Source: Azospirillaceae bacterium
Lineage (GTDB): Bacteria > Pseudomonadota > Alphaproteobacteria > Azospirillales > Azospirillaceae
DNA: 64,000 bases
Reading direction: 5' to 3'
Assembly: GCA_031291675.1 (NCBI GenBank)
Contig: JARLIO010000013.1
Span: forward strand, 1 to 64,000
The position numbers and the translations under genes were made by a program. The notes beneath the pieces are model-generated. The model had not been told where the DNA came from. It searched no databases and saw nothing but the letters and a program-made list of their open reading frames with translations. Below are positions 34,865-44,146 of this stretch, piece after piece (the stretch's first letter is position 1; each line of letters opens with the position of its first letter).

Positions 34865-36124
34865 ATGCGTAGGCGAAATTTCCTGTGCCTTGCCGTGTGC
34901 GTCGCGCTTCTCGGGCTCGCCGCGACCAATATACGGCCGGTTGCGGCGGCGGAGCCGACCGAAGTGATCCATTGGTGGACCTCGGGTGGTGAAAGCGCCG
35001 CCTTGAAGGTCCTGGTTCAGGCCTTCACGGCGGATGGCGGCATCTGGGTCGACAGCCCGGTTGCGACCGGTGACGCTGCCAAAACCGTGGCCCGGACCCG
35101 GTTGTTCGGCGGCGAGCCACCCCAGGCCATGATGTGGCAGCCGGGGCGGCAATTGCTGGCGATGGCCGGTGAAGGCGTTCTGGCCGACCTGACCCCGGTC
35201 GCGGTCGCCGGGAACTGGGATGGCGTCCTGCCCCCGCTGCTGCAAGCGGCGATCAAGCTGGACGGCAAATACTACGCGGTGCCGACCGACATTCATGGTT
35301 TGAACTGGCTCTGGGCCAGCAAGGCGGTGTTTGACAAGATCGGCGCCCCGGTTCCGACGACATGGGAGGCGTTCAATCAACTGGCGCCGAAAATCAAGGC
35401 GGCGGGCTATATCCCGCTCGCGCTCGGCGGGCAGGCCTGGCAGGAAACCCTGCTGTTCTTCGACGTCGCGCTGGGCGTCGGGGGCGAGGATTATTATCGC
35501 CGGGCCTTCGTCCAACAGGACCAGGCGGCTCTCGACAGCGACACCCTGGTCGCGATTTTCAGCCAGTTCAAGAAGCTCAAGGAATGGGTTGATCCGGCCA
35601 GCCAGGGGCGGGACTGGAATCTGACGGCGAATCTGATCATGAGTGACAAGGCCGCCCTGTTCATCATGGGTGACTGGGCCAAGGGGGAGTTCGTCAATGC
35701 CGGAAAGGTCCCGGGCAAGGACTATATCTGTCAACTGGCGCCCGGAACCGCCGATACCTATCTGTTCTCCGCCGATGTCTGGGCGATGCCCCGGGGAAAA
35801 CAGGGAAACACCCTGTCCGACGGCCAGAAGCTGCTGGCTGAGGTCATGATGAAGCCGGCGCTGCAGGAGAAACTGAGCCTGGTAAAAGGATCGATTCCGC
35901 CGCGATCCGATGTCCCGACCGACAAGTTTGACGCCTGCGCCCAGGTCGCCATCCATCAGGTGACCCGCAACCAGGACCATATGCTCCCGGCCGCCGATGT
36001 TGCCCTGCCATCCGCGGTGGTCCAGGCGATCACCGACACCGCGACACAGTTCTTCAATTCTGATACGACACCGGCAATGGGGGCGACCCAGTTGCGCAAG
36101 GCCATCGAGCAGGCTGCCGATTAG
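34865..36124 (+). CDS. Sugar ABC importer solute-binding protein (family 1)
   Basis: The 419-aa protein has an N-terminal signal (MRRRNFLCLAVCVALLGLAA) and a mature family-1 binding fold: VIHWWTSGGESAALKVLVQAF, YYAVPTDIHGLNWLWASKAVFDKIG, and KAALFIMGDWAKGEF. The pattern is that of the glucose/glucoside importers (GtsA/GluA-like). The ATG at 34865 has AAGGGGGG upstream. It captures beta-glucosides or glucose in the periplasm. The divergent GH1 enzyme points to beta-glucosides, which is inferred. Confidence 0.9.
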   Translation: MRRRNFLCLAVCVALLGLAATNIRPVAAAEPTEVIHWWTSGGESAALKVLVQAFTADGGIWVDSPVATGDAAKTVARTRLFGGEPPQAMMWQPGRQLLAMAGEGVLADLTPVAVAGNWDGVLPPLLQAAIKLDGKYYAVPTDIHGLNWLWASKAVFDKIGAPVPTTWEAFNQLAPKIKAAGYIPLALGGQAWQETLLFFDVALGVGGEDYYRRAFVQQDQAALDSDTLVAIFSQFKKLKEWVDPASQGRDWNLTANLIMSDKAALFIMGDWAKGEFVNAGKVPGKDYICQLAPGTADTYLFSADVWAMPRGKQGNTLSDGQKLLAEVMMKPALQEKLSLVKGSIPPRSDVPTDKFDACAQVAIHQVTRNQDHMLPAADVALPSAVVQAITDTATQFFNSDTTPAMGATQLRKAIEQAAD

Positions 36125-36162
36125 GCGGGGCACGACATCGGGTCCCGTGCGGGGAGGTCAGT

Positions 36163-37032
36163 GTGTATCGCTGGATATGCCGACGGATGAATATCCTGGT
36201 TCTGGCGCCAACACTGGTGGCGATGATTGTGGTCTATTATGGCTTCGTCGCCATCACGATCTGGATTTCGCTGACAAGATCGGCCGCGGTGCCGAATTTC
36301 ACGATTGTCGGCGGATATCAATATGCGAAGCTGTTCAACAATGATCGCTGGCACGTTGCCTACACCAACCTGTTCATCTTTGGTCCGCTCCTGATCGGGT
36401 GCAGCCTGTTGATCGGCCTGGTTCTGGCCGTGCTGATCGATCGCGATGTCAGAGGCGAGACCCTGTTCCGGACGATTTTCCTCTATCCCTATGCGCTGTC
36501 GCAGATTGTCACCGGCCTGGCGTGGCAATGGATTCTCAACCCGGCCTATGGCATCGAAAAGCTGGTGCACGACCTGGGCTTCGCCAGCTTCAAATTCGAT
36601 TGGCTGATCAACTCGAACCGGGCGATCTACACGCTGGTCATTGCCGGGACCTGGCAGGCGACCGGGCTGGTCATGGCCCTGTTTCTGGCCGGGCTGCGCG
36701 GCATCGACGGCGAGTTGTGGAAGGCCGCCCGGGTCGACGGCATCCCTTTGTTTCAAATCTATCTGCGCATCATTTTGCCGATGCTGCGCCCGGTTTTCCT
36801 GACCGCGATCGTGTTATTGTCGCTCAGCGTCATCCGCTGCTTCGATCTGGTGGTGGCCTTGACTCAGGGCGGGCCCGGTTTCGCCTCCGACCTGCCGTCA
36901 CGCTTCATGTTTGATTACACGTTCCGGCGCGATCAACTGGGCATGGGTGCCGCCAGTGCCGTCGTGATGATGACGACGGTGCTGGTGATCGTCATCCCCT
37001 ATCTTTATACCGAGGTGAAACACAAAGCGTGA
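36163..37032 (+). CDS. Sugar ABC importer permease 1 (MalF-like)
   Basis: The 289-aa protein has about six transmembrane helices and the EAA loop ELWKAARVDGIPLFQIYLRIILPMLRPV. I choose the GTG at 36163, preceded by GGGGAGG; ATG 36187 is an alternative eight residues shorter. It belongs with the second permease at 38482 but is separated from it by a LacI gene and a repeat element. Confidence 0.9.
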   Translation: MYRWICRRMNILVLAPTLVAMIVVYYGFVAITIWISLTRSAAVPNFTIVGGYQYAKLFNNDRWHVAYTNLFIFGPLLIGCSLLIGLVLAVLIDRDVRGETLFRTIFLYPYALSQIVTGLAWQWILNPAYGIEKLVHDLGFASFKFDWLINSNRAIYTLVIAGTWQATGLVMALFLAGLRGIDGELWKAARVDGIPLFQIYLRIILPMLRPVFLTAIVLLSLSVIRCFDLVVALTQGGPGFASDLPSRFMFDYTFRRDQLGMGAASAVVMMTTVLVIVIPYLYTEVKHKA

Positions 37033-37132
37033 CCGCCGCAACCGGCCGCCCGCCCCGCAAAGAAACGGGCTTGTCGGAGCGCAGGATCAAAGTTGAAGGC
37101 TCTTATGGCGAAGGCTGTTGGTTGTCACATTC

Positions 37133-37229
37133 ACCACCGTCATGCCCGCGAACGCGGGCATCCAGAGTCGCAGCCTCGATGGTTCTGAGCTTGTGCCCCT
37201 GAACCCCCGCGTTCGCGAGGGTGACGGCG
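37133..37229. repeat. Dispersed palindromic repeat element, copy 2
   Basis: Left arm CACCGTCATGCCCGCGAACG and right arm CGCGTTCGCGAGGGTGACGG are inverted relatives around a core containing GGTTCTGAGCTTGTGCCCCT. Arms match the element at 13243-13338 in opposite orientation. It lies between the first permease gene and the LacI gene, splitting the importer operon. Confidence 0.7.
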
Positions 37230-37334
37230 CAAGAGGACGTTAAGTTAGCGCCTATGGGGCGCGGTGATCTTACCAACAGCCTCCGCCATAAGAGCCAAGT
37301 CGCGACCAACGACGTCACTCGCCGGGAACCATCA

Positions 37335-38354
37335 ATGCGCCCCACGCTCAAGACCGTTGCCCAGATGCTCAATCTTTCGGCGACCACGGTGTCACGGGCC
37401 CTGAAAAATGCCAATGACATCAGCCCGGAAACCATCGAGCGGGTCAAGGAGGCTGCCGAACGCCTCGGCTATTCGCCCAACCTGCGCGGTGTCAATCTGC
37501 GTACCGGCAGGACCAACAGCCTTTGTGTCGTGATCCCGATGCCCCTGCCGGACGGGCTGGGCGATCTCGGGCATATCAATCTGATCACGGGCATGTCGTC
37601 GGTGTTGCGCCAGAGCAGCTATTCGCTGACCGTCGTGCCTCAGCCGATCGAAGAGGATGACATGGCGCCGATCCAGCGCATTGTCGAGCGGCAATTGGCG
37701 GACGGCATCATCTTTCAGCGCAGCAAGCCGCAGGATGTCCGCGTCAGTTATCTGGTCGAAAAGAAATTTCCCTTCGTCATCTTCGGGCGAACAGAAATGT
37801 ATTCACCCTATGCCTATGTTGACGTCGACCATGAGACGCTAATCCATCAAACCGTGACGCGCCTGCTGTCGCGCGGCCATCGGCGCATTGCCTTGCTCAA
37901 TCCGCCGCCGGCGCTGACCTATAGTCACCACCGGATCACGGGTTATCGCCGCGGCCTCGCCGACGCCAATGTGCCCTTTGCGCCTGACCTGGTCGTCGCC
38001 GGGGAACTGGATGGCGAGGCCGGAACGGCGGCGACCCAGGCCTTGCTGGCGCTGCCGGAACCGCCCACGGCCTTCATCTCGCCCGGCGAACTGGTGACAT
38101 TGGGCGTGCTGGCCCAACTGCGCGATGCCGGGATTGTCGTGGGCCGGGACGCCACGGTCATCAGTTTCGACGGAACGCCGATGGCCTGTTTTCAATCGCC
38201 GAAGGTCACCGCGTTCTTTTCGTCCCTGACGACGATCGGTGCCGACCTGGCCCATTTCCTGATCCGACTGATCGAGGGGGAGGACCCGATGACCCTGCGC
38301 CGCTTGCATCAGGCCACGCTGATCGAGCAGGGCCAGGACGCGCTGGGTGGCTGA
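37335..38354 (+). CDS. LacI-family regulator inside the sugar importer operon
   Basis: The 339-aa protein has a LacI helix-turn-helix (LKTVAQMLNLSATTVSRALK) with hinge ERLGYSPNLRGVNLRTGRTN, and a sugar-binding effector domain with FVIFGR and VISFDGTPMACF. The ATG at 37335 gives the family start MRPTLKTVAQML. It sits between the two permease genes of the importer, downstream of a repeat element. It probably represses the divergent glucosidase/importer promoter via the TTTAACGTTAAA pair. Inducer would be a glucoside or glucose. Confidence 0.88.
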   Translation: MRPTLKTVAQMLNLSATTVSRALKNANDISPETIERVKEAAERLGYSPNLRGVNLRTGRTNSLCVVIPMPLPDGLGDLGHINLITGMSSVLRQSSYSLTVVPQPIEEDDMAPIQRIVERQLADGIIFQRSKPQDVRVSYLVEKKFPFVIFGRTEMYSPYAYVDVDHETLIHQTVTRLLSRGHRRIALLNPPPALTYSHHRITGYRRGLADANVPFAPDLVVAGELDGEAGTAATQALLALPEPPTAFISPGELVTLGVLAQLRDAGIVVGRDATVISFDGTPMACFQSPKVTAFFSSLTTIGADLAHFLIRLIEGEDPMTLRRLHQATLIEQGQDALGG

Positions 38355-38481
38355 GCGTTTGGCCGCGACGTCATCGAGCGTATGTCCGGGAGCAACAGGA
38401 CTCGGGATATCGGTACGAAGACGTAAGCATAGCATCGCTCCCGCGGCTGCCGAACGATGAGAAACCCGAAACGACGGGACC

Positions 38482-39369
38482 ATGATGACAAGATTCCGGA
38501 TTGCCACGCCCCAGACGCGCAAGAAATTGGTTGGCCGTATCTTCATTTATTTCGTTTTGATCGTCGGGGCCGCGTTTTTTCTGGCGCCGCTCTATGTCAT
38601 GCTGACGACATCCCTGAAACCGATGGACGAGATCCGCCAGGTCCATATGCTGGCACTCCCGACCGCCTGGACGCTGGCGCCCTGGCTGAAGGCCTGGGGC
38701 TCGGCCTGTATCGGTGTCGCCTGCGGTGGCCTCAAAGGCAGTTTCCTCAACACCTTCGTGATCACCATACCGTCGGTTGCGATCTCGGTCATGCTCGGTG
38801 CCATCAACGGCTTTGCCCTGACCAAGTTCCGTTTTCGCGGCGACCGGCTGATCTTCGGCCTGCTGCTGGTCGGTGGCTTCGTGCCGTTCCAGGCCGAATT
38901 GCTGCCAACGGCGCGGCTGCTGGCAACACTGGGCCTGTTCGGCACCCTGCCCGGCCTGATCCTGGTTCACACCCTGTTTGGGTTGCCGGTCACCACGCTG
39001 TTGTTTCGTAATTTCTACGTCAGTTTCCCCGACAGCATCATTCAGGCGGCGCGGATCGACGGCGCCGGTTTCTTCGATATGTTCTTTCGCATCCTGTTGC
39101 CGGTCTCGGGGCCGATGCTGATCGTCGCCGTGATCCTGCAATTCACCGGCGTATGGAACGACTTCCTGTTCGGCCTCAGTTTCGGCCGCCCCGACACCGC
39201 GCCGGTGATGGCCGCGCTGAACAGCCTAGTGTCCACCAGCTTTGGCGAGAAGGAATACAACGTCAATATGGCAGCGACGATCCTGACGGCGCTGCCACCG
39301 CTGGTGATCTACATCGCGTCCGGCAAATATTTCGTGCGCGGCCTGACGGCCGGTGCCGTGAAAGGTTGA
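38482..39369 (+). CDS. Sugar ABC importer permease 2 (MalG-like)
   Basis: The 295-aa protein has about six transmembrane helices, the N-terminal APLYVMLTTSLKPMDEI of MalG-type permeases, and the EAA loop SIIQAARIDGAGFFDMFFRILLPVSGPM. Starts at 38482 or the adjacent ATG. A 127-base gap separates it from the LacI gene, and the ATPase follows after four bases. Forms the channel with permease 1. Confidence 0.9.
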   Translation: MMTRFRIATPQTRKKLVGRIFIYFVLIVGAAFFLAPLYVMLTTSLKPMDEIRQVHMLALPTAWTLAPWLKAWGSACIGVACGGLKGSFLNTFVITIPSVAISVMLGAINGFALTKFRFRGDRLIFGLLLVGGFVPFQAELLPTARLLATLGLFGTLPGLILVHTLFGLPVTTLLFRNFYVSFPDSIIQAARIDGAGFFDMFFRILLPVSGPMLIVAVILQFTGVWNDFLFGLSFGRPDTAPVMAALNSLVSTSFGEKEYNVNMAATILTALPPLVIYIASGKYFVRGLTAGAVKG

Positions 39370-39373
39370 TGCC

Positions 39374-40462
39374 ATGCCCGCTTTGTCAATCCGCGGCCTT
39401 TCCAAGGCCTTCGGCACCCAGGCCGTGCTGCACGACATCAATCTGGAGGTCGAGACCGGCGAATTCCTGGTGTTGCTGGGGCCATCGGGATGCGGCAAAT
39501 CAACCCTGCTGTCCGCGATTGCCGGACTGGACCCGGTGACCCGCGGCCGCATCGTGATCGGCGCGCGCGACGTGACCGATCTGGAGCCCAAGGATCGCAA
39601 CATCGCGATGGTGTTCCAATCCTATGCCCTCTATCCCTCGATGACGGTCCGCGAGAATATCGGTTTTGCCCTGAAGATGCGCGGTTTGCCCCGGGCCGCC
39701 GTCGCGGCGGCGGTCGACCAGGCGGCGCAGATCCTGCAACTGGAGTTGCTGCTGGACCGCAAGCCATCGCAGCTTTCCGGCGGACAGCGCCAGCGCGTCG
39801 CCATCGGCCGGGCCCTGGTGCGTCAGCCGGATCTGTTCCTGTTCGATGAGCCGCTGTCCAACCTGGACGCCAAGCTGCGCGATGCGATGCGCGGCGAACT
39901 CAAGATGCTGCATCGGCGCCTCGCGGCGACCATCGTCTATGTCACCCACGACCAGATCGAGGCGATGACCCTGGCCAGCCGCATCGTGGTGATGCGCGCC
40001 GGGCGGATCGAGCAGGTCGGAACCCCCGATGCGCTCTACAACCGCCCGGCCAATCTGTTCGTCGCCGGTTTCCTTGGCACCCCCGGAATGAACATCATCC
40101 CGGGCCGGCTCGCGACCCGGGGAAGCGGGGTCACCTTCCAGCGTCCCGGGCTCGACCTGCCGCTGGCCGATTACCGGCCCGCGGCACCGCTGGCGCCCGA
40201 CCGCGAGGTTCTGCTGGGCATTCGCCCCGAAGCGATCCTGGACGGTTCGCGGCCGTCCGACACGGCGATCCAGGTCAGCCTGCCGCTGACTTGGCTTGAG
40301 GCGACCGGCGCCGATACCTATGCCCGCCTCGACGCCGGCGGCCAGGAAATCGTTGCCCGTCTTCCGGGACATGTTCGACCCGACGGCGATCAACCCCTGG
40401 CGGTGTGGCTCGATCTGAGCGCTGTTTCGTTGTTCGATCCGGAAAGCGGCGTGCGGCTGTAG
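39374..40462 (+). CDS. Sugar ABC importer ATP-binding protein (MalK/UgpC-type)
   Basis: The 362-aa protein has Walker A GPSGCGKST (about 37-45), signature LSGGQRQRVAIGRALVRQPD, Walker B LFLFDEPLSNLDAKLRDAMR and the H-loop THDQIEAMTLA. A C-terminal OB-like regulatory domain (TOBE) follows. MalK-type length and motifs. It energises the importer. Also known to serve several sugar importers in some bacteria. Confidence 0.93.
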   Translation: MPALSIRGLSKAFGTQAVLHDINLEVETGEFLVLLGPSGCGKSTLLSAIAGLDPVTRGRIVIGARDVTDLEPKDRNIAMVFQSYALYPSMTVRENIGFALKMRGLPRAAVAAAVDQAAQILQLELLLDRKPSQLSGGQRQRVAIGRALVRQPDLFLFDEPLSNLDAKLRDAMRGELKMLHRRLAATIVYVTHDQIEAMTLASRIVVMRAGRIEQVGTPDALYNRPANLFVAGFLGTPGMNIIPGRLATRGSGVTFQRPGLDLPLADYRPAAPLAPDREVLLGIRPEAILDGSRPSDTAIQVSLPLTWLEATGADTYARLDAGGQEIVARLPGHVRPDGDQPLAVWLDLSAVSLFDPESGVRL

Positions 40463-40522
40463 GCACGGGCGGCCGGTCAAACGACCCCGATGTTGAGTAG
40501 TTTCCGATCCTGCCGACGCTGT

Positions 40523-40548
40523 GGAACGCGTGCTACCCCTCAATCGTT
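40523..40548 (+). promoter_or_regulatory. EcfG-type general-stress promoter
   Basis: GGAAC (40523-40527) and CGTT (40545-40548) are 17 bases apart, matching the GGAAC-N16/17-CGTT consensus of the alphaproteobacterial general stress sigma factor EcfG. It ends 44 bases before the ATG of the 61-aa gene. This is the main support for that gene's role in stress. Confidence 0.7.
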
Positions 40549-40592
40549 GCTGAGCGTCAAGCACAGCGAATAGCTATCCCGAGGAGAGCACC

Positions 40593-40778
40593 ATGCCCAA
40601 ATCCGATCACAAGCACGCCGCTGAACACCACGACAAGGCCGCAAAATCTCACCGTGCCGCGGCCGAGCAGATCGAAAAGAGTGATCCTGCTGCCGCAGCG
40701 AAGCTGGCTGAGGAAGCCCACGAACATTCGACCAAGGCGCATGCCGCGTCTGCAGAGGCTCACTCCAAGGCAAAGTGA
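40593..40778 (+). CDS. Small Ala/Lys/His-rich stress protein (61 aa)
   Basis: MPKSDHKHAAEHHDKAAKSH... is a short, highly helical protein made of A, K, H and E residues in a heptad-like pattern (HAAEHHDKAAKSHRAAAE, KLAEEAHEHSTKAHA). No membrane segment or signal is present. GAGGAGAGC precedes the ATG. Similar small Lys/Ala/His-rich proteins are common near stress genes of alphaproteobacteria; their function is unknown. An EcfG-type promoter lies upstream and a hairpin follows the stop. Confidence 0.75.
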   Translation: MPKSDHKHAAEHHDKAAKSHRAAAEQIEKSDPAAAAKLAEEAHEHSTKAHAASAEAHSKAK

Positions 40779-40814
40779 TCGACTGGCCTCTCATCGCCGG
40801 CTGATTTCGGGATC

Positions 40815-40846
40815 CCGCCACCTTTGTCACCGTGATGCGGTGGCGG
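40815..40846 (+). terminator. Hairpin after the small stress gene
   Basis: CCGCCACC (40815-40822) pairs with GGTGGCGG (40839-40846), an 8-bp stem with a 16-base loop, 37 bases after the stop codon. No strong T run follows. Confidence 0.4.
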
Positions 40847-40976
40847 CATCTTCGCCGGGGTGCCGGCCAGGTCAAGGCCCCGCCTGAAACGCGGCATCAA
40901 AGAAATGGGGACCAGGATCCGAAACCAGATCTGGCTCGCCGCGACGGCTGGCATCAATTCTCAAAGGAGGTACGTC

Positions 40977-41369
40977 ATGAACAAGTCAATTCAATATATC
41001 TCCGCGACAGCGCTTGTTATTGCGGCCCTGATGAGCGGCTCGGCCTATGCACAGGGCGCGCCGCAAACAGTAACCTTGATGAAAGTCGACCCCGCGACAA
41101 TCGCGACGGGGTACCGGACATCCAAGGTCGTCGGCGCCACCGTCGTCAACGATACCAACGAAGCCGTCGGTATCGTTGACGATCTGATCGTCACGCCGCA
41201 TGACACCGTTCCGTACGCCGTCCTGTCGGTTGGCGGATTCCTGGGCATTGGAACCAAATATGTCGTGGTCTCAGCCAGTGCCCTCGAAGTGCAAGACAAG
41301 AAGATGGTGCTTCATGGCGCCACCAAGGAATCCTTGATGAGCCTGCCGGAATTCACCTACGCGCGCTAG
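40977..41369 (+). CDS. Exported PRC-barrel domain protein
   Basis: The 130-aa protein has a signal peptide (MNKSIQYISATALVIAALMS, cleavage expected after AYA at residue 25). A PRC-barrel-like domain follows: SKVVGATVVNDTNEAVGIVD, FLGIGTKYVVV, LPEFTYAR. A perfect ribosome site AAAGGAGG precedes the ATG. Such secreted PRC-barrel proteins are frequent in alphaproteobacteria and often stress-induced. Role in the periplasm is unknown. Confidence 0.85.
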   Translation: MNKSIQYISATALVIAALMSGSAYAQGAPQTVTLMKVDPATIATGYRTSKVVGATVVNDTNEAVGIVDDLIVTPHDTVPYAVLSVGGFLGIGTKYVVVSASALEVQDKKMVLHGATKESLMSLPEFTYAR

Positions 41370-41427
41370 AGTTGCTTCCAACCAGGTTGGTTTTTGTTGG
41401 GTGTAGACAATGCGACGCAAGAGATAA

Positions 41428-41469
41428 CGAGAGCCCTGTCCGATCTGACTTGATCGGAAATGGCTCTCG
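41428..41469. repeat. Perfect-stem palindrome, RIME-like
   Basis: CGAGAGCC (41428-41435) pairs with GGCTCTCG (41462-41469), and inner TCCGAT (41439-41444) with ATCGGA (41453-41458). It lies between the PRC-barrel gene and the MCP gene. The inner TCCGAT...ATCGGA words resemble the repeat elements at 44.8 and 54.3 kb, so it is probably a shorter, diverged member. It may also act as a terminator. Confidence 0.6.
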
Positions 41470-41570
41470 ATTTTCTGTGCCAATGAGCCAAATCCGCTTT
41501 GGCAGCCGAGGCTGACGACCAACCCGCTCGTCGCCGCGACCGGGGCCGAGGCATCACGGGCGTTGCGCGA

Positions 41571-43667
41571 TCACAGGCGCTGGAATTCGCTATCCAACTT
41601 GTCCCCGGCATTGCCCAGGTCGAGGGAGAAGCCGGTAGCGCCGCGCCGCGAGGCAACAGCGCGGCTGGCCACCGTGGCCGGCGCCGCGACGGGACGGGCC
41701 GAGGCCGATTTGAGCGTTCGGGGCGCGCTGCGCGCGGTTTTCGCCGGGCGGCCCGTCGCTACGGTCATCCCCCCGGTCGTCAGGTCACTGCCGGTGCGGA
41801 AATAACCGATGGTGGCCTGCAATTCCTCCGCCTGGCTCTCCAACTCCTCCGACGTCGCCGAGGTCTCCTCCGACGCGCTGGCGTTCTGCTGAGTCACCTT
41901 GTCAAGCTGCTGGATCGCCAGATTGATCTGCTCGGCACCGAGATCCTGTTCCCGGCATGCTGCTGTGATCTCCTCGACCAGTTCCGCCGTCCGCTTGATG
42001 TTGGGTACCAGCTTGGCCAGCATCGCGCCGGCCTCCTGGGCCGCCGTCACCGTGCCGGATGACAGGGTGCCGATCTCGGACGCGGCGGTCTGGCTGCGTT
42101 CCGCCAGCTTGCGGACTTCGGACGCGACCACGGCAAAGCCTTTGCCATGTTCACCGGCCCGCGCCGCCTCGATCGCGGCATTCAACGCCAGCAAATCGGT
42201 CTGACGCGCGATCTCCTGCACGATCGTGATCTTTTCGGCAATGGTCTGCATCGCGACGACGGCACGGTCGACAACCTCGCCGCTCGATTGGGCATCGACG
42301 GCCGATTGCCGCGCGATCTTCGCGGTCTGGCTGGCATTGTCGGCATTCTGCTTGATGTTGGCCGCCATCTGCTCCATCGAGGCCGAGGCCTCCTCCATCG
42401 ACGCCGCCTGTTCGGTGGCCCCCTCCGACAGTTGGGCGGCGCTCGCCGACAATTCCTCGCTGCCTGCCGAGACATTGGCCGCCGCCGACGTCACCTCGGC
42501 GACGACGCGGCGCAGCGACTCGACCATGGCATTGATGTGATGAACCAGATCACCGATCTCGTCGCGCGTCGTTTGTTTTGCGGTCTCGCTCAGATCACCA
42601 CCGGCGACCGTGGCGGCCAGCGTGATGACACGACGCAGACTCCGCGTGATCGAGAGACTGATCCAGGTCCCGGCGGTGACGGCAATCACCAGCGAGATCA
42701 GGACCAAAACGGCCAGCAACAGACGGGACGCCTGATATTGCGCCGCGACATCAACCATGGTCGCCTGCATTTCCGCCTCATAGCGGCCAAACAGATCGGT
42801 GATGGTCTTCTCGGTATCACCAATCAGCCGGGTGCCTTCCGCTTTGGCAAGGGCAAACGCCTCGGCCTTCGCCGGTTGGCGGGCGATCTGCAGCACCTTA
42901 TTGTGAACCGCGATCCAGCCGTTGAACCGGTCGCCAAACTGGTCAAGCAAGGCGATATCCGAGGCACCGAGCAGGGGGCGCAGCGCCGCGGTGTCATCAT
43001 GCACGGCGGCCAGAACCCGGCTCATGGGCGCGGTCACGCTGTCACGACCCTGATCATCATCGGCAAGCAGGTAGTCGGCCTCGTCGCCCTGAGCGGCCGC
43101 CAGGCCCAATCTGATCCGGGTCGTCAGGGCCGTGGCCTGAAGGGTCTCTGGCGTCGGTGGCGCCGCGGCCACATGCTCCGCGAGCTGCCGCATCGCGTCG
43201 GTCGCCGCGGCCAGGGCCGGCTGCCCCGATGAACCGCGCAACGCGCGGGCATCGAGGGCATAGTCGTTCATGGCCAGCCCCAGCGCCTTGTTCTGGTAGG
43301 CGGAAAACTGCTGCCACATCGCGTCAACCGCAGCCAGTTTCTGCAGACCGGCCTCGGATGACTGCCCCTTCAGCTTATCGAGAACCGTTGTGAGGTCCTT
43401 GCGGTATTCCTGGATCCGGACTGCATAAGCGGCGATGCCTTTCGCATCGGTTTCAAGCATCAAATTGCGTTCAATCCGGGTGATCTGAAGAAAATCCCTG
43501 TCCAACTGATGGGCCAATTCCCGTCGTTGCACAGGTCCCCGCAATGTTTCGTCCAGCGAATCGTTCAGCGCGGCCAGTTTGACGATCCCGACCCCGGCCG
43601 AGACCACCGACAGAATGATGATCGCCGCGAAGGTCAGGCCGAGCTTCAGCTTGATGGTAACGCGCAT
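41571..43667 (-). CDS. Methyl-accepting chemotaxis protein
   Basis: The 698-aa protein has transmembrane helix 1 at about residues 9-29, a periplasmic sensor of about 290 residues without a named domain that I recognise (four-helix-like, alanine-rich), and helix 2 around 317-340. A HAMP domain and the cytoplasmic signalling domain follow, with the hairpin tip [41 protein letters not shown]. The C-terminal 60 residues are a linker-like tail with no CheR pentapeptide. It signals to the CheA/W complex; ligand unknown. Stands alone, not in a che operon. Confidence 0.92.
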   Translation of the reverse strand: MRVTIKLKLGLTFAAIIILSVVSAGVGIVKLAALNDSLDETLRGPVQRRELAHQLDRDFLQITRIERNLMLETDAKGIAAYAVRIQEYRKDLTTVLDKLKGQSSEAGLQKLAAVDAMWQQFSAYQNKALGLAMNDYALDARALRGSSGQPALAAATDAMRQLAEHVAAAPPTPETLQATALTTRIRLGLAAAQGDEADYLLADDDQGRDSVTAPMSRVLAAVHDDTAALRPLLGASDIALLDQFGDRFNGWIAVHNKVLQIARQPAKAEAFALAKAEGTRLIGDTEKTITDLFGRYEAEMQATMVDVAAQYQASRLLLAVLVLISLVIAVTAGTWISLSITRSLRRVITLAATVAGGDLSETAKQTTRDEIGDLVHHINAMVESLRRVVAEVTSAAANVSAGSEELSASAAQLSEGATEQAASMEEASASMEQMAANIKQNADNASQTAKIARQSAVDAQSSGEVVDRAVVAMQTIAEKITIVQEIARQTDLLALNAAIEAARAGEHGKGFAVVASEVRKLAERSQTAASEIGTLSSGTVTAAQEAGAMLAKLVPNIKRTAELVEEITAACREQDLGAEQINLAIQQLDKVTQQNASASEETSATSEELESQAEELQATIGYFRTGSDLTTGGMTVATGRPAKTARSAPRTLKSASARPVAAPATVASRAVASRRGATGFSLDLGNAGDKLDSEFQRL

Positions 43668-44146
43668 GATTAGTCCTTTTCACGAAGCGGCCCGGGCCAG
43701 CCGGAAACCCCTTCCGTAATCGTTACGAATCCGACCGGGCTCATCGAGCCGCACGGGCCGCCACGCATTCGTGACGTCAGCTAAGCAAAAAAGTCCTAAT
43801 ACTTAATTGATAAATTACCGTTTTCACATTCCGTTTACGACATTCCGCAGCAATTTATCCTTCTTTTTACCGATCACGGCGTTCGTCGCATCATGTCATG
43901 ATCTCCCATCTTCGCCTCATCATCAGCATGATCATCGCCGTAACATCATGGCTTGATTGATTGATGGCCTTTGACCGCGGTATCTTCCGCCTATTCAAAG
44001 TCGGGATCAGTGTGCGCGGTCACCCGCAACAACGCCGAAATCATGCGGCGCAAACCAATGCCCCCATTTCAACGAATTTACGATGACCTGTCGATGCCAT
44101 TATCGTGCCCCCGGGTCGCCGCAACCCCCGGCAGGAGTCCCATCCG
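43668..44146. other. Intergenic region, AT-richer than surroundings
   Basis: About 480 bases between divergent genes, with AT-rich runs near 43790-43870. Several CATGAT/CATCAT words occur (43885-43960). No gene, RNA or strong operator was recognised. It must hold the promoter of the chemoreceptor gene (minus strand) and that of the 44147 gene. A ribosome site (GGCAGGAG) precedes 44147. Confidence 0.5.
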
